Position numbers and translations under genes: made by a program
Notes under the pieces: generated by a model
The model's input: only the letters and a program-made list of their open reading frames with translations
What the model was told of the DNA's origin: nothing
Database searches by the model: none
Source: Paralithodes platypus
Taxonomy: Eukaryota; Arthropoda; Malacostraca; Decapoda; Lithodidae
NCBI GenBank assembly: GCA_032716605.1
Contig: CM064545.1
Span: forward strand, 13,385,903-13,449,902
Reading direction: 5' to 3'
DNA length: 64,000 nucleotides
Part shown: positions 22,851-35,405 of the stretch, piece after piece
Numbering within the stretch: the stretch's first letter is position 1
Layout of the letters: every line of letters starts with the position of its first letter

Positions 22851-23985
22851 CTCTACCTAAAGGGCTAGATTAACCTACAAACGAGTATTCAATGCTCACA
22901 ACTGTGTTCCTTCTTATTTCACAGTTCCTGGGCTTGATGTGTACAGCCACCATAGCCTATATATGGAAGGCGTATGGTAGCATAAATAAAAGTGCTCCAG
23001 AGTCTAAATTTGAAAGAATGAGTCATAGTGCTCATAGCCTAACCAAGGTAGCCTACACTCTACACCATTAATGTTGCCTCGCTATGCTCTATTTTAGCTG
23101 ATGTATTGCACCCATACTTAATTGACTAATATTAAACGACTATGCATCTTTTTCACGATAAAGCTAAGGTTAAGTTAGACCATAAACATTGTATAGGCTA
23201 TGTTAGGCCCCTAGCCCCTACAGTTCGAAAAACAAATATGAGACCAAAACATAGGCCTACAAATTTCAAGGCCTACAAATTTAGCACTTTAGAAGTTTAG
23301 TCTACTCTACAAATATCTTCGATACCACTCAACTTTCTCACAAGGTTAAGTACATAGGTTATCTATGAAATATAGCTATCGATTTGACCATTACAGTTCA
23401 CGAAAAAAAAAATATTACCGAAATTTTTGGTTCCTATATTTATATATAATTGTATGTAGGCCTAATCTTCGATTATACACTCAACTTACTAACAATCACC
23501 ATGTTTCTTGTTGTCAAATTAGGCTATATCTTATTATTCCTTTACACATGCTTACGAAAAACACAGTATATTAACCAACTGCCAAACTCAATAGTGCTAT
23601 TTTGTAATGTATATAAAGTATAATCATTAGGCCTACCTATAGGCAGTGCGTCCTAAGCAAGTGGCGGGTAGGAGGCTAGGAGCGAGAGCGACGATGTTTC
23701 CCCTTGCACCGCCAAATCAATACTGATGGAGTGATCGTTATTTTTCTAATTTTAAATACCCATGACGTCGCAGGATAGAAGAAAAGAAAGAGGTTAAATC
23801 AGAAAACACAAGTGGTGTTTATTTAACTCATTATTAATATTACTTATATATACAGTATATACTATTAGTATAATTAATATTATTTTCAGATCCATTTGGG
23901 GGCCCCCTTCTCTTGGGGGCCCGGGGGGCGATTTCAAACAGCCCCCTCCCCCCCCCCCCCCCTTAGCTACGCCACTGGTCTGAAC

Positions 23986-25948
23986 ATAGTGAGGGCACAG
24001 TGCGAGAGACAGGCGAGGAGGTGGAGAAGGTGGAGTTGTCTAACGGCATTCGGGTGGTGAACAATGAGGAGGATGCTCAGATTCTTTTGGAGGAGCCTGT
24101 GTCGGTGGATCGGGTGTCGGGGCTGGACCGGTACGGACTGCAGTGTGTAGCCACGGTCTTAGGGTTGTCCGGTACTAGCGGTTTGTCGAGAGGTGAGCTG
24201 GTTACCTGGTTGCTCGGTGGGGTGCATAGGGCTTCGGGTGGAGCGGGAGCTGGGGCACCTTCGGCCCAGCCCCCATTCCACTCGAATCCTATCATTGCGC
24301 CCCCTCGGGCTCCGGAGCCGGGTACGTTCCCGCAGGCCGATGCCCGTTGGCGGTTGGGTATGCCTCTAGGTGGCTCACGGGGTGGGTCCCCGATAGTAGC
24401 ACCCCCTCCTCAAGGTTTGTCTGCCGAGATGTTGTTTCAGCTCGAGCTCGCCAAACTTAAGCAGCAAGAGCGAAAAGCTGAGCTCGAGCTCGAGCAGCGT
24501 AAGCATGAGGCTGAGCTTAAGTTTGAGTCTGAAAGGTATTGTGCCAATGTTGATCTAGAGAAAACCTGTGTAGAAGTGACAAGGAACCGTGTCGGCCAGG
24601 GGGGTCGAGCCCATGACCAGTTCCTGTCGCACCTACTAAAGTTGGTCCCAGTGTTTGATGAGTTAGGAGTTACCGAATGTTTTCTCCGGTTCGAGAAAAA
24701 GTGCCAGGAGCACCAATGGCCCGAGGAGAAGTGGGCAGCCATTGTTTCGTCACGTTTGACGGGGAAAGCACTCAAGGCGTATGATGCTTTGCCCCTAGAT
24801 TCCTGCGTGAATTATGAGGCGTTGAAAGAGGCTGTCCTGAGGGCGTATGAGTTGCAGCCAGAGACCTATAGGCTGAAATTTAGGGCTGTTACCAAGAGAA
24901 AGGAGGAGACTTTCCAGGAACACGCTAGTGAGCTGTCAGATGCATTTGAGAATTGGTTAAGATCGGAGAAGGCAACTACTTTTGAGGCAGTGAAGCAATT
25001 AGTGTTGTTAGAGCAATTTTTTAAATGTACTGGCAGTGACTTGACTCTTAACCTGAAAGAAAAGCAACCTAAAACTCTGCAGGAGGCGGCTAAGCTGGCT
25101 GACCTCAGGTTGTCATTGATTCGTGGGTGCGGGTCTGCACAGAGAGCTGAGGCAGGTAACAAGGGGCGTACCACTCCACCCCCCCCCGAATTAATGACAC
25201 AAATAAATACCCATTTAAGAGTACTATTGCCAATTATGATCCCAAGTCGAAACCCTTCCCGTTCAAGAAAGGCCAGGGCCCTTCCTCACCTCAGAGGAAG
25301 TCCAAGAGCGAAGTGGAGTGTTTCAAGTGTCATGAGAAGGGGCATATTGCGCGCTCATGTCCGAGCACACCGCCTACAGCAGTGGTATCACTAGTGAGCA
25401 ACATTGGCGTGTCTTTGAGGTCTTCCGCGTTTGCCCGGGGTAAACAGTCGGTTGAGAAGTCACCGCCGGTGCAGAAGCAGCAGGAGGGCTCGTCACACGT
25501 CCGAGATGTTTTTTGTGGTCATAGGGGGCACGGCACTGTGAGGTGGGCTGGTGTGGAGCATAGGCTTGAGTTGTTGCATGATACGGGTGCTTCCCAGACC
25601 CTTGTTAAGAATTTCACTGGCAAGCCTATTAACACGGCTCGGGTTGTGGTGGTTCAAGGCATCAATGCTACACGGTCTTACCTGCTGGTCAGAGTAGAGC
25701 TTGAGGTGGACGGTGTGACACGAGAGTTGGATGTGGGGGTTGTGGAGAAGTTGCCAGTTGAGGGGGTCGACCTCCTTCTCGGTAACGACTTTGCGGTGCC
25801 CACTTCCGAGGTTCCACCCTTAGTCGTTGCCAAGAGGGCGGCCGACACGAGTAGAGAGGGGCAAGCGGGGCTCGAGAGATCTCAGTCCGCTCAGGTGTCA
25901 CAGCCTAATACCCAAGTTTTAGACCAGCGGAGGAAGGGTCGGAAGTAG
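23986..25948 (+). pseudogene. Broken gag-protease of Gmr1-like element, copy A
   Basis: Continues the frame that starts at the ATG 21141 and is split by the hAT element. It codes an N-terminal region, a Glu/Lys/Arg-rich helical stretch and a SCAN-like capsid region (…YELQPETYRLKF…). It then has a CCHC knuckle (CFKCHEKGHIARSC) and a retropepsin-like motif with DTG (LLHDTGASQTLV). A run of nine C near 25180, against ten in copy B, shifts the frame just before the knuckle. Copy A is therefore read in two pieces, to 25394 and from 25313. Element proteins of this kind package RNA and process the polyprotein. Confidence 0.85.
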
Positions 25949-26059
25949 AAAGCCAAGGCTGGTCGGGTTGAGAGTTTGGACCCAGCGACACTCCTTGGTG
26001 ACTCGGTACATGACCCAAAAGTGAGCTCCGGAGTGGCCCCAGAACCTGTTCCCCCCTAG

Positions 26060-27565
26060 TGACATGGTAGGGCGTGATGGCACTCCGCGACACAGTAGTT
26101 CCCAGGTGCAACGAGAAGATCCTAGTCTTAAGAGTTGTGGGAACGGGGCTATTGAACTCGACGAGGACGGGGAAGCATGTCATGTGAACCTGTTAAGGGA
26201 GTTTGTGAGGCAACCACCTGAGCAGCCTACTGTCCCTGTGTTGGTCTGCAGTGGCCAAGGTGGAGAAGGAGAGGGGTCAGTGAGGCGCAGGTGGTGAAGA
26301 GTTGGGATTTTCATGTCTCGGCGGAGCAGTGGGCGGGGGACACGAGTCAGGTGGCTGTGGAAGCGCTTGAGCACCTGCCTGAGCAGCAGTGTACAGCGCT
26401 CCAGCACCTGCTCGGTTCATACCCCACTGTTTGTGCCGAGCCCCCAGGCCTCACAACTCATGCGGTGCTCGATGTTCCGGTGGCAGGTCACTTGAGTGTG
26501 AGTAAACCGGTGGCCTCGTTGTTCCACTGGTTCAAGGTGGGCGACGAGGCTGTGGCATGGTTGTCAGATCAGGGTCGACCCATGGCTGCTAAGAGTGGTG
26601 GTCAGAATCAAGACATTGAACAGATTGGTGAGGTTGGCTGTGGAGTGGAAGTGCCCGGTCGTCGCATAGCCTTCCAATGCTGCCCTAGTAATATGCAACA
26701 GCCTACCATAGACCGACTGTATCTGGCCATGTCGCTGAAGGCGGTGATGCTGCAGGCAGATGTAGTCGCAAGGAATGCGGGGGTGCGCATGTACGGTATC
26801 GGCGGGGAAGCCTTAGCACTTATGAACTGTGGGAGTGACTGCACAGGTGGTACAGATTGTCCCTCTCATGACCTGACTGTTTTAGGGACAGACGTGGAGA
26901 AGGAGGGAGGCTATAGTGTAGAAACTGTGGTCTCGGCTGGGTTGTGGGAGGACAATGAGCATGTTGTTCGTCGAGATAAGTTGCAACCTCTTGTTCCTAA
27001 GCGTCAAGAGAAGTTGTTTACTAGGCTGTGGCAGTCCATCCGCATGTTTGTTGATTCTCCAGGCCTGATGTACGGGGTAGAATCCGACATGGAGGCTGGA
27101 GACAGTGCAAGGCTCAAGTTGGCTCACTACCGTATAAATCCTGCTCGACAGCCTGTTGTGAAAGCAGAGCTGGACTACATGTTGGAAAAGGGTCTGAGGG
27201 ATAAGGGATATCGTGAGTAGTCGTTCCCAGTATCTTTGCAACCTGAGTTAAGTGGCAAGATCCGTGTGTATGTTGATTGCAAGAGTGTTGGTGCATTATC
27301 CCTGATAGATGCCTATACCTTATCCAGAGTTGACGACCCCATAGACCGCATCGGGGCTGCCTCGTTTATGACTAAGGTAGAACTAGTGAAAGGTTATTGG
27401 CAGGTCCCGTTGCCGGAGAGGCGAAGAGAAGTGCCTTGTGATGAACTGGGCAGTTTATCAGTGTCAGGTATTGTTTTGCTGCCGGAACACAAGTTGGATG
27501 TGTGGCATGTTAAGGGCACTGATAATGTTCTGGCTGATTGTTTGTCATGGGAGGATATGTCATAA
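26060..27565 (+). pseudogene. pol remnant lacking integrase core and RT palm, copy A
   Basis: Pieces in shifting frames. ACHVNLLREF (about 26178) resembles the integrase C-terminal tail. A reverse transcriptase leader follows (LPEQQCTALQHLLGSYPTVC…PPGLTTH), then an RT start (PYRINPARQPVVKAELDYML in copy B), a stop at 27218-27220, and RT motif KVELVKGYWQVPL. The sequence then jumps to an RNase H end (DVWHVKGTDNVLADCLSW). The integrase catalytic core and the RT palm with its YxDD box are absent, so the element cannot move by itself. Copy B shares these losses. Confidence 0.8.
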
Positions 27566-27984
27566 GGAGCACCCTCGCCGTTCAATCAGTGTTTATTTGA
27601 GAGTGGAGAAAAATTAGGCTTGCCCCTGTAGTGCAAAGCCACCAAAAACACTATTAAAAATAATACAAAAACCTCACATAAAAACTCTTTCTTTTGATAG
27701 TATATAAGTGCAGTATGTTACAGCAAGAATCTAAGACATCCTGAGTTTTTGTCTTAGTAGGCTAGGCTTGTTGAAGCTTGCTCGTTGAGCGTAATAGTGT
27801 TAAGTGATACTATTCTTTTGGGGAAGTGTTGTGTAGATTTTATGTAATGAAGTGTTTCATGTTGTGTTTGTGCCTTGTTTTCACAACTTGGGGGAGTAGC
27901 TAGGTGAGGCGGGGTTTATGAGCATTCTGTCTGGTCAGATGTGGCGTTTACCCGAGGTTAAAACGTCCCACATCTTGGGCGGGG
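27566..27984 (+). other. Element 3' region with polypurine tract, copy A
   Basis: Non-coding. It ends in gggcgggg (27977-27984) directly before the 3' LTR, which would serve as the plus-strand primer. A similar tgtggcg/cccacatc pair may fold just upstream. Confidence 0.6.
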
Positions 27985-29771
27985 TGTTACGCTGGCCAGC
28001 TTGCCAGAATGTGCTCATACTCGCTGGCACTCGCCAGGGCAGTGGAATGGGCTATAATAATCGTAGAACGATATTCTTTCTTTCCTAGTATTCATTTAGT
28101 CACAGCCAGATCAGTGGTGGTCTTTGTTCTTGTCTGTGACACATGGAAGTATTTTATATCAGTGATAGAGTATAAGATATGCAGTGTGAAGTTAAGGAGA
28201 AAGAGCGAGGTAGGCAGCGAGGTTGTATTATGTGTGTGTGTATGTACGTGTGCCTCCCTCGCTCGCGCGGGCTTCCCACGCTCTTGATTGGCTGGCGGGC
28301 CTGGCGCGTCCTATGACGCTTGCTTTTCATGACGTAGTGGTCTGTGATTGGGTGCCGCTGTCCTAGTGTTGGTGCTGGGGGGGTCCCCGCCGCGTATCTC
28401 CTGCAGAGCTTGGCATAGTGTCCTTGGTCCTAAACGTCCCTTGCAATCTGGCCCCCAATCTAACCCCCTGTACTACTGTTTCTCTCTCTGAACTTCTTCT
28501 TTTCCATTGCTTCTCATCTTTATTCAATTACTTATCCCTTCTGGTCCTGCATACGACTTCCATAGTTGGCCAGTCGTATTACCAGCACCAGCTCTCACAT
28601 TTATGTTTTGCACTCGCTTTAGGGATTATTAGTCAGTCACATGAGTCATATTATCATTGGGTGCTTCTAATTATTGAGTTGTTCTTTGTTGCTATTTAAT
28701 GCTAGACAGTGGAAGGTATCTTTAGTCGTTGTCTGAGTTATGTATATGGCGAGTCAAAGCCTGTACGACTTCGACGGAGCTAAGTGCCTGTAACCCTTGT
28801 GCATATGTTTCCTTTGTGAGTGTAGCAGTATACGAGCGAAGGGCTTTTGCCTACTCTTGCTCGTATGCTCGCTACCTCTTTGTGTTGACCTTTGTGGAGC
28901 GCCAGGGCAAGACCAGATACTTGAGATCTGGACTTACCAAGAGAGCCTCCTAGTCAATTAACGTAACATAAGGGAAATCTGTTCAAGGGGAGACAGTAGG
29001 CTACGAGCATGATTGCGCTCTGCCTAGCCTCCTGGTACCTTTTATGCCGCTGCTAGACTTTATTAGTAATAAAGACAGCATTGTGTTGATTAACTTTAAC
29101 TGTGTATGCTTTAGGAATTATTCACGTATTATTTTAGCCTAGGTTGATGCTTGGTGCACAACCCAGTATGGTTGTTACTTTGGCTAAGGAAGTACTGTTT
29201 TGAGTGGCTATTATTAGTGCTGTCACAGAGTTGTTGCACTCCCTTCTTATATATATGTATCCTACTTATTGGTGTATTTAAGATACACGCTTTGGTGTCC
29301 TGCCCCTGCATTATTTCTGTTCTATATTAACGAGCATCTTAGAGCATCAGACGTTTTCAGAGGATTCCATATCTGTTTGCTGTAGGACTAGACTTCCAGT
29401 GTTTTCATAGAGCATTGAAGAGTTTAGTGTTGAGTACAGACTCACACTAAAGTTAACGTAAGCATATATTTCTTTATTAAATCTTGTTATAGTTTATTCA
29501 AGCATTGTTATTACTTAAGAGCATTTTATTAACGTAAAGTACTCCTGTTGTGAGTAGGCTTTGCCGTCACCGGAAAGCCTTTGTAGAAGTGCACTAAAAC
29601 CCAGTTAATTGATACCCCGTTATCCAGTAGATTAACTCTGGAGGGTTTTAAGTGTTTTGTTCACCGGCGTAATAGTTCGAGGGTTTGGAATTAGCGTACC
29701 GTTGTTGCAGATATAGCCTATCATCTAGTCCAATATTGAGTGCCCTTGTTTATTTCGTAGTGCCGGTCGTA
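27985..29771 (+). mobile_element. 3' LTR, copy A
   Basis: Matches the 5' LTR from TGTTACGCTGG to GGTCGTA but lacks the final ACA and runs into gcctctaactcac. No target duplication can be matched between the two outer flanks. It differs from its own 5' LTR at more places than the 5' LTR differs from that of copy B, so the element is older than the duplication. Confidence 0.9.
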
Positions 29772-30002
29772 GCCTCTAACTCACTGATGCTCAGGGTGTT
29801 CATCAGTAGTTCAGAGTGGGTAAGAGACAATTGGAAAGGGAAGTACTGCCCTGGGACTAATGTCCATGGCAGGGTTAGGAGACGTTAGTAGGGGACAATT
29901 TGGGTTAATAACATAACACAGCTATAATTGATCCTTCGTGTATCTGGATAAAAGTGAGTAACATCATAGTTATTTATTTGTAAATGTAGTGATCCTCGAT
30001 GT

Positions 30003-30278
30003 ATATGAGCAAAAAGAAAATAACAGGTATTTATTTACACATCCAGTCAGTCGCGGATATAAGTCAATATGATTGTCTATGCTATCTCAAGGAAGCCCAG
30101 CTCACACGATGACAACTCGATTGAAGAACAAATTCTCAGACTCATGGGAGTTATAAGATTTGCAAATTATTGTGCGATCCATTTCCAGAGTGAAATTTGA
30201 TTGGTCGATGGTAAAGCACATATTACGGTTCATGTTGTTGATGCCTTTGATTATTTTGAAGACTTGAATTAGGTCGCC

Positions 30279-30284
<6 letters not shown>
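30003..30284 (-). pseudogene. CR1-like LINE C-terminal fragment, copy A
   Basis: On the minus strand a frame starting GDLIQVFKIIKGINNMNRNM and continuing to ENLFFNRVVIV matches the usual end of CR1/L2-type LINE ORF2. It is cut by the (TA)n at 30285. The matching upstream half lies at 34137-35135 on the same strand, beyond the intervening PLE. One LINE copy appears to be split by the (TA)n/PLE insertion. Confidence 0.7.
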
Positions 30285-30332
<48 letters not shown>

Positions 30333-31189
30333 TGAGTACTTCAGCAGTAGATTTTGGGCACTTAAACCTCCATATCAAAAGGAAAAGAATTGACAGGGCG
30401 CCAGGCAACATCTTTATTTTTCAAATTTTCGGCTAACCTTAAGCCATCATCAGGAACAACATTCCCTAAAAATAAGTAATATACTATTAGAACAACGCAA
30501 TTTGTAAAAAATAGGGTAATGATTATCGAATCTATAAAAGGTTAAACTTACTAAATATAAACAATCCTATATTAATGTCTCACTATATATAAAATTAAAA
30601 TTCATACACTAACCATGTAAAACCAGTGAAGATACCGAAAAGCAAAATAAAGACCATCACAATTGAACCATAACACATATTTTAACCCTTGAATACAAAC
30701 ATTGTTTCCATAAACTCAAAACAAAGTCACAACACAGGCTAATACCATACAACGGATCAAGAAACGATCTCCCAATTTATCTAACACCATTGATTTATCA
30801 GTAAGGATAACTAGTAATTAACTTACATAACCCCTGACCAAAAATCCAAACACAAATAATACTCTTAGTCAAAAACATGAAAACACTAATAAACTAAGCC
30901 TAAATCAATCTTATATATCATAGCAATACGAGACTGAAATTCAACCCAATCTAGAGATTTAACACAAAAAACACATCACTCCCAATGACAAAAGCAAAAA
31001 TATTTATGTTTAAACCCATCATTATACTTGACTTACCCAGAAAAGAGTTCTCATCAGCACCAGGAACAAGAGAGAACTGAGGAACCTGAACCGAGAAGCG
31101 GCTAAAATAAACTCCCATGAAACAATTTCCCAAACAAATGAACCACTAACCATGTTGAACAAACCCTTGAAATTTGACCAAACATATAT

Positions 31190-33679
31190 TTATGAACCAC
31201 TATTTGCAAGATTGATTTCAGGATTCAGTTTACTAATTAACAACTTCTCACCAATCAATGCATCAGACTGGCTACCCAACCTAGAGACTATCTCAAAATC
31301 ACCCACACTAAAGAGATGATCCTCTTCACGCGAATGATTTCGAATAGCCGAAAACGCCATAGCCTGTAAAAACTTTCCCGATCGGTAGCTCCTACCCAGG
31401 TGTTCAAATATCCTAATTTTGAAGGAACGACTAGTGCATCCCAAATACCTAGCCTCACAGCTAGGACAAGTAAATTTGTATACAATATTTGAACACAGGA
31501 AGTCAGGCACGCGATCTTTGAAGCTAAAAAATGACCCAATTCTAAACTTATTGGTGAAAACAAATCTAAAGCTCACAGCCGGAAAACTATTTTTCAGAAC
31601 ATTTAGTGCAATTTTACGAAATTCATTGCTAATAGATCCATAGTAAGGCATTTTAACATAAATTATCTTCTTTTTTACATCAAAATTTGATTGAACACCC
31701 TGAGCTTGTTTTACATACAAAAAATGTCTAAGTATACCATTGAATATATCTTCCTTATAGTTATTAAGCATAAAATATTTCCTTAATTTTTCAATTTCAA
31801 CATGTAGCGAAACATAGCTGGAGCAAACAGCATAGGCTCTTTCTAATAGTGTCTTTATTGAATTAATCTTAAAAATCTTAGGGCAGTAGCTAAGCCAGTT
31901 TAAACCTAATCCTGTATGAGTGGGCTTTCTATAAACCTCAGTAGCTAATCCCTGATCTGTCTTTATCACTTTAACATCCAAAAATGATAGTGACCCATTC
32001 ACTTCATTATCACATGTAAATTTAATATTTTGATGTTGCTTGTTCATATATTCAAAAAAACTTATATTATCTTCTACATCTCGAAATATTAAAAATGTAT
32101 CATCCACATATCTCCTATAAAATATAGGTTTGAATGATAGGGGACACTCATCAAGCCACTGAACCTCTTTATTGCATAAAAATGAACCCGCAAACAATGG
32201 ACCTAGACTTGACCCCATTGAAACTCCATCAATTTGACTATACAATACTTTGTTAAACAAAAAACAAGATTCTGTAGTTACAAACAAGAACAATTTCTTA
32301 ACTATATCCTTACTAATATTGAAAAAGTTGTTAGAATCATATTCATCCAAAATAATCTCTAAAGTCTCACTCAGAGGAACGTTTGTGAAAAGTGACTCTA
32401 CATCATAACTGGCAAGAACAAAATGTTTAGGCAACACAAGATTTGAAATCTCCCTCACAAAACTACTAGAATTGAGTACTGTATATTCATTAGTTGTAAG
32501 AGGAGCAACTATGGGTTGAAGAAATTTTGCTAAATTATACCCCGCTGTCTTTATAGATGAAACAATTGGCCTGAGTGGAATTCCTGGTTTATGCACCTTT
32601 GGTAACCCATATACTACTCCCGGAGCGGAGCCAGACGCATATAAGAAGTTGAAGCTGTCAATACCTATCCTGTCCTTAATAGATCGTAGAATCCTATTTA
32701 ATTTATCCTCACCTCTGATAATTACATCAAACAATTCACCTTTTATTAGTTTAAATCTGTTTCGGTCACTCAGAATAGTTTCCATTTTTTGCAAATAATC
32801 AACTTTATCCATAATAACAACTCCCTTACCCTTATCCGGTTTGACAATGACAATTGAACTATCCTTACCCAAATCCCTAAGCAAATCCAAGTCCTCTTTC
32901 CTAAACACAGATGATTCCACATTTTGATATTCCCGTACTGCCAATCTATAGTTATTATTGCCAAATTCCCTAAGTTTGTTAATTACACCATCACTGTCCA
33001 TCCCATTTCTCAACAACCCCGTTTTGACACACTCTTGAACTGTATTACACAATTTTTCCACTGAAACAAAATGACTCAACCAATCCTTCTTATAAAAAGG
33101 AATACAAAAATCCAGACCCAGCATTAAAACTTTCTTTTCTCTTGATGAAAGTCGTCTGCTCGACTCATTGAAGATACAGCCCTCATTGTATTTAGTTTGC
33201 TGAATACCAAGACACTTGAGCTTATTATCATGACGGATCTTTACCTTTTCAGAGATTGCCTTCGAATGTTCAATGATTTTATATAAGAATGTCCAATAAT
33301 CGAAAAAGGAGACTTGAGACTTAAATAATGACTTATAGTTGGCTAGTTTTTCTAAGGAAAATTTCAATTTCTTTTTCTGTTGTTTAATCTCGCGATCCAA
33401 AAGGACAAACTGCCATTCTTTATAGGTATTGCATCTAAGAAACTCTTTACTGTAAACCTTAAACTGAACAAACTTAGGAACGGTTTCATGCTCCTTACAA
33501 AATTGCAAAAAAGTTAAATCTAGTTTTAGTTTTTCTACATTCAGGTGTAGTTTTTCCACATTCCTGTAGGCCGAGAGCGTCGTTCGTCCATATCTAGTTA
33601 TGAGTACTTCAACAGTAGATTTTGGGCACTTAAACCTCCATATCAAAAGGAAAAGAATTGACAGGGCGCCAGGCAACAT
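31190..33679 (-). CDS. PLE reverse transcriptase with GIY-YIG endonuclease
   Basis: An 829-codon ORF encoding the single PLE protein, which copies element RNA into DNA and nicks the target. The N-terminus is hydrophobic (GALSILFLLIW) and then basic. RT motifs in order are VKPDKGKGVVIMDK, YGLPKVHKPGIPLRPIVSS, SYDVESLFTNVP (catalytic Asp), DGVSMGSSLGPLFA and the YVDD box in YRRYVDDTFLIF (about residue 523). The C-terminal GIY-YIG domain begins near residue 730 (VYKFTCPSCEARYLGCTSRS); its second motif reads YLG instead of YIG. No frameshift or stop is visible, so it could be active or recently active. The Met at 33679 follows a hammerhead-like motif by about 15 bases. Confidence 0.9.
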   Translation of the reverse strand: MLPGALSILFLLIWRFKCPKSTVEVLITRYGRTTLSAYRNVEKLHLNVEKLKLDLTFLQFCKEHETVPKFVQFKVYSKEFLRCNTYKEWQFVLLDREIKQQKKKLKFSLEKLANYKSLFKSQVSFFDYWTFLYKIIEHSKAISEKVKIRHDNKLKCLGIQQTKYNEGCIFNESSRRLSSREKKVLMLGLDFCIPFYKKDWLSHFVSVEKLCNTVQECVKTGLLRNGMDSDGVINKLREFGNNNYRLAVREYQNVESSVFRKEDLDLLRDLGKDSSIVIVKPDKGKGVVIMDKVDYLQKMETILSDRNRFKLIKGELFDVIIRGEDKLNRILRSIKDRIGIDSFNFLYASGSAPGVVYGLPKVHKPGIPLRPIVSSIKTAGYNLAKFLQPIVAPLTTNEYTVLNSSSFVREISNLVLPKHFVLASYDVESLFTNVPLSETLEIILDEYDSNNFFNISKDIVKKLFLFVTTESCFLFNKVLYSQIDGVSMGSSLGPLFAGSFLCNKEVQWLDECPLSFKPIFYRRYVDDTFLIFRDVEDNISFFEYMNKQHQNIKFTCDNEVNGSLSFLDVKVIKTDQGLATEVYRKPTHTGLGLNWLSYCPKIFKINSIKTLLERAYAVCSSYVSLHVEIEKLRKYFMLNNYKEDIFNGILRHFLYVKQAQGVQSNFDVKKKIIYVKMPYYGSISNEFRKIALNVLKNSFPAVSFRFVFTNKFRIGSFFSFKDRVPDFLCSNIVYKFTCPSCEARYLGCTSRSFKIRIFEHLGRSYRSGKFLQAMAFSAIRNHSREEDHLFSVGDFEIVSRLGSQSDALIGEKLLISKLNPEINLANSGS

Positions 33680-33682
33680 CTT

Positions 33683-33724
33683 TATTTTTCAAATTTTCGG
33701 CTAACCTTAAGCCATCATCAGGAA
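33683..33724 (-). ncRNA. Hammerhead-ribozyme-like motif in PLE1 pLTR
   Basis: On the minus strand CTGATGA (33721-33715) is followed by a stem (GGCT…AGCC) and GAAA, then AATTT, where AAUU can form a two-pair stem III in a dimer. Bases before the core (UUC) can pair with those after the presumed cleavage point (GAA). One unpaired U follows CTGATGA. A second copy is in the other pLTR (about 30415-30456). Hammerheads of this compact kind are known from PLEs; activity here is inferred. Confidence 0.6.
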
Positions 33725-33919
33725 CAACATTCCCTAAAAATAAGTAATATACTATTAGAACAACGCAATTTGTAAAAAATAGGGTAATGATTATCGAATC
33801 TATAAAAGGTTAAACTTACTAAATATAAACAATCCTATATTAATGTCTCACTATATATAAAATTAAAATTCATACACTAACCATGTAAAACCAGTGAAGA
33901 TACCGAAAAGCAAAATAAA

Positions 33920-35135
<1,216 letters not shown>

Positions 35136-35139
35136 GTGG

Positions 35140-35374
35140 AGAGAGAGAGAGAGGGAGAGACCCATTTGAATCTATATTTAACCTAAACAATAGACTAAAG
35201 TGTTATATTATATCTCAAATGTTTCTGAAATTGGCTTTAAAGGTTTAATGATTCAAGTGGATGATACATATTGTTTTTTGCGACCATGCATAGGTTAGAA
35301 TTGTATCTCGGTGATTATCTACATGCATACAATCCCTCTTTGATATTCTTGATAATGATTTATATTTTTCAATT

Positions 35375-35382
<8 letters not shown>
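35140..35382. other. (GA)n run and unassigned AT-rich sequence
   Basis: A GA run at 35138-35160, then no recognised feature up to the poly-T of the next LINE. Confidence 0.4.

Positions 35383-35405
<23 letters not shown>

Larger units (their letters stand above)
21163..23977. mobile_element. hAT element nested in gag, copy A
   Basis: Starts CAGGGGCGTAGCTA and ends TAGCTACGCCACTG, imperfect terminal inverted repeats typical of hAT elements. It is flanked by an exact 8-bp target duplication, GTCTGAAC (21155-21162 and 23978-23985). It entered the gag reading frame 22 bases after its ATG at 21141. It carries a decayed transposase remnant on the minus strand and, in this copy only, a TTAA element. 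A poly-C run precedes its right end. Confidence 0.9.
30327..33919 (-). mobile_element. Penelope-like element 1 (complete)
   Basis: About 3.6 kb between (TA)n tracts. It has 325-bp direct repeats at both ends (30327-30651 and 33595-33919), the pLTRs of PLEs. One long ORF on the minus strand holds reverse transcriptase and GIY-YIG endonuclease. The 5' pLTR contains the first 28 codons of the ORF, so the other pLTR repeats them (start at 30411). The 30652-31189 part is an AT-rich 3' region. Of the three PLE loci here, only this one has an undamaged ORF. Confidence 0.9.

Noticed and set aside
26608..27241. Minus-strand frames of 78-119 codons opposite pol
   Set aside because: Shadow frames of the degenerate pol coding strand, repeated in copy B for the same reason.
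31419..31643. Plus-strand 74-codon frame inside the PLE1 ORF
   Set aside because: It lies wholly opposite the GIY-YIG coding region, which has clear motifs on the minus strand.
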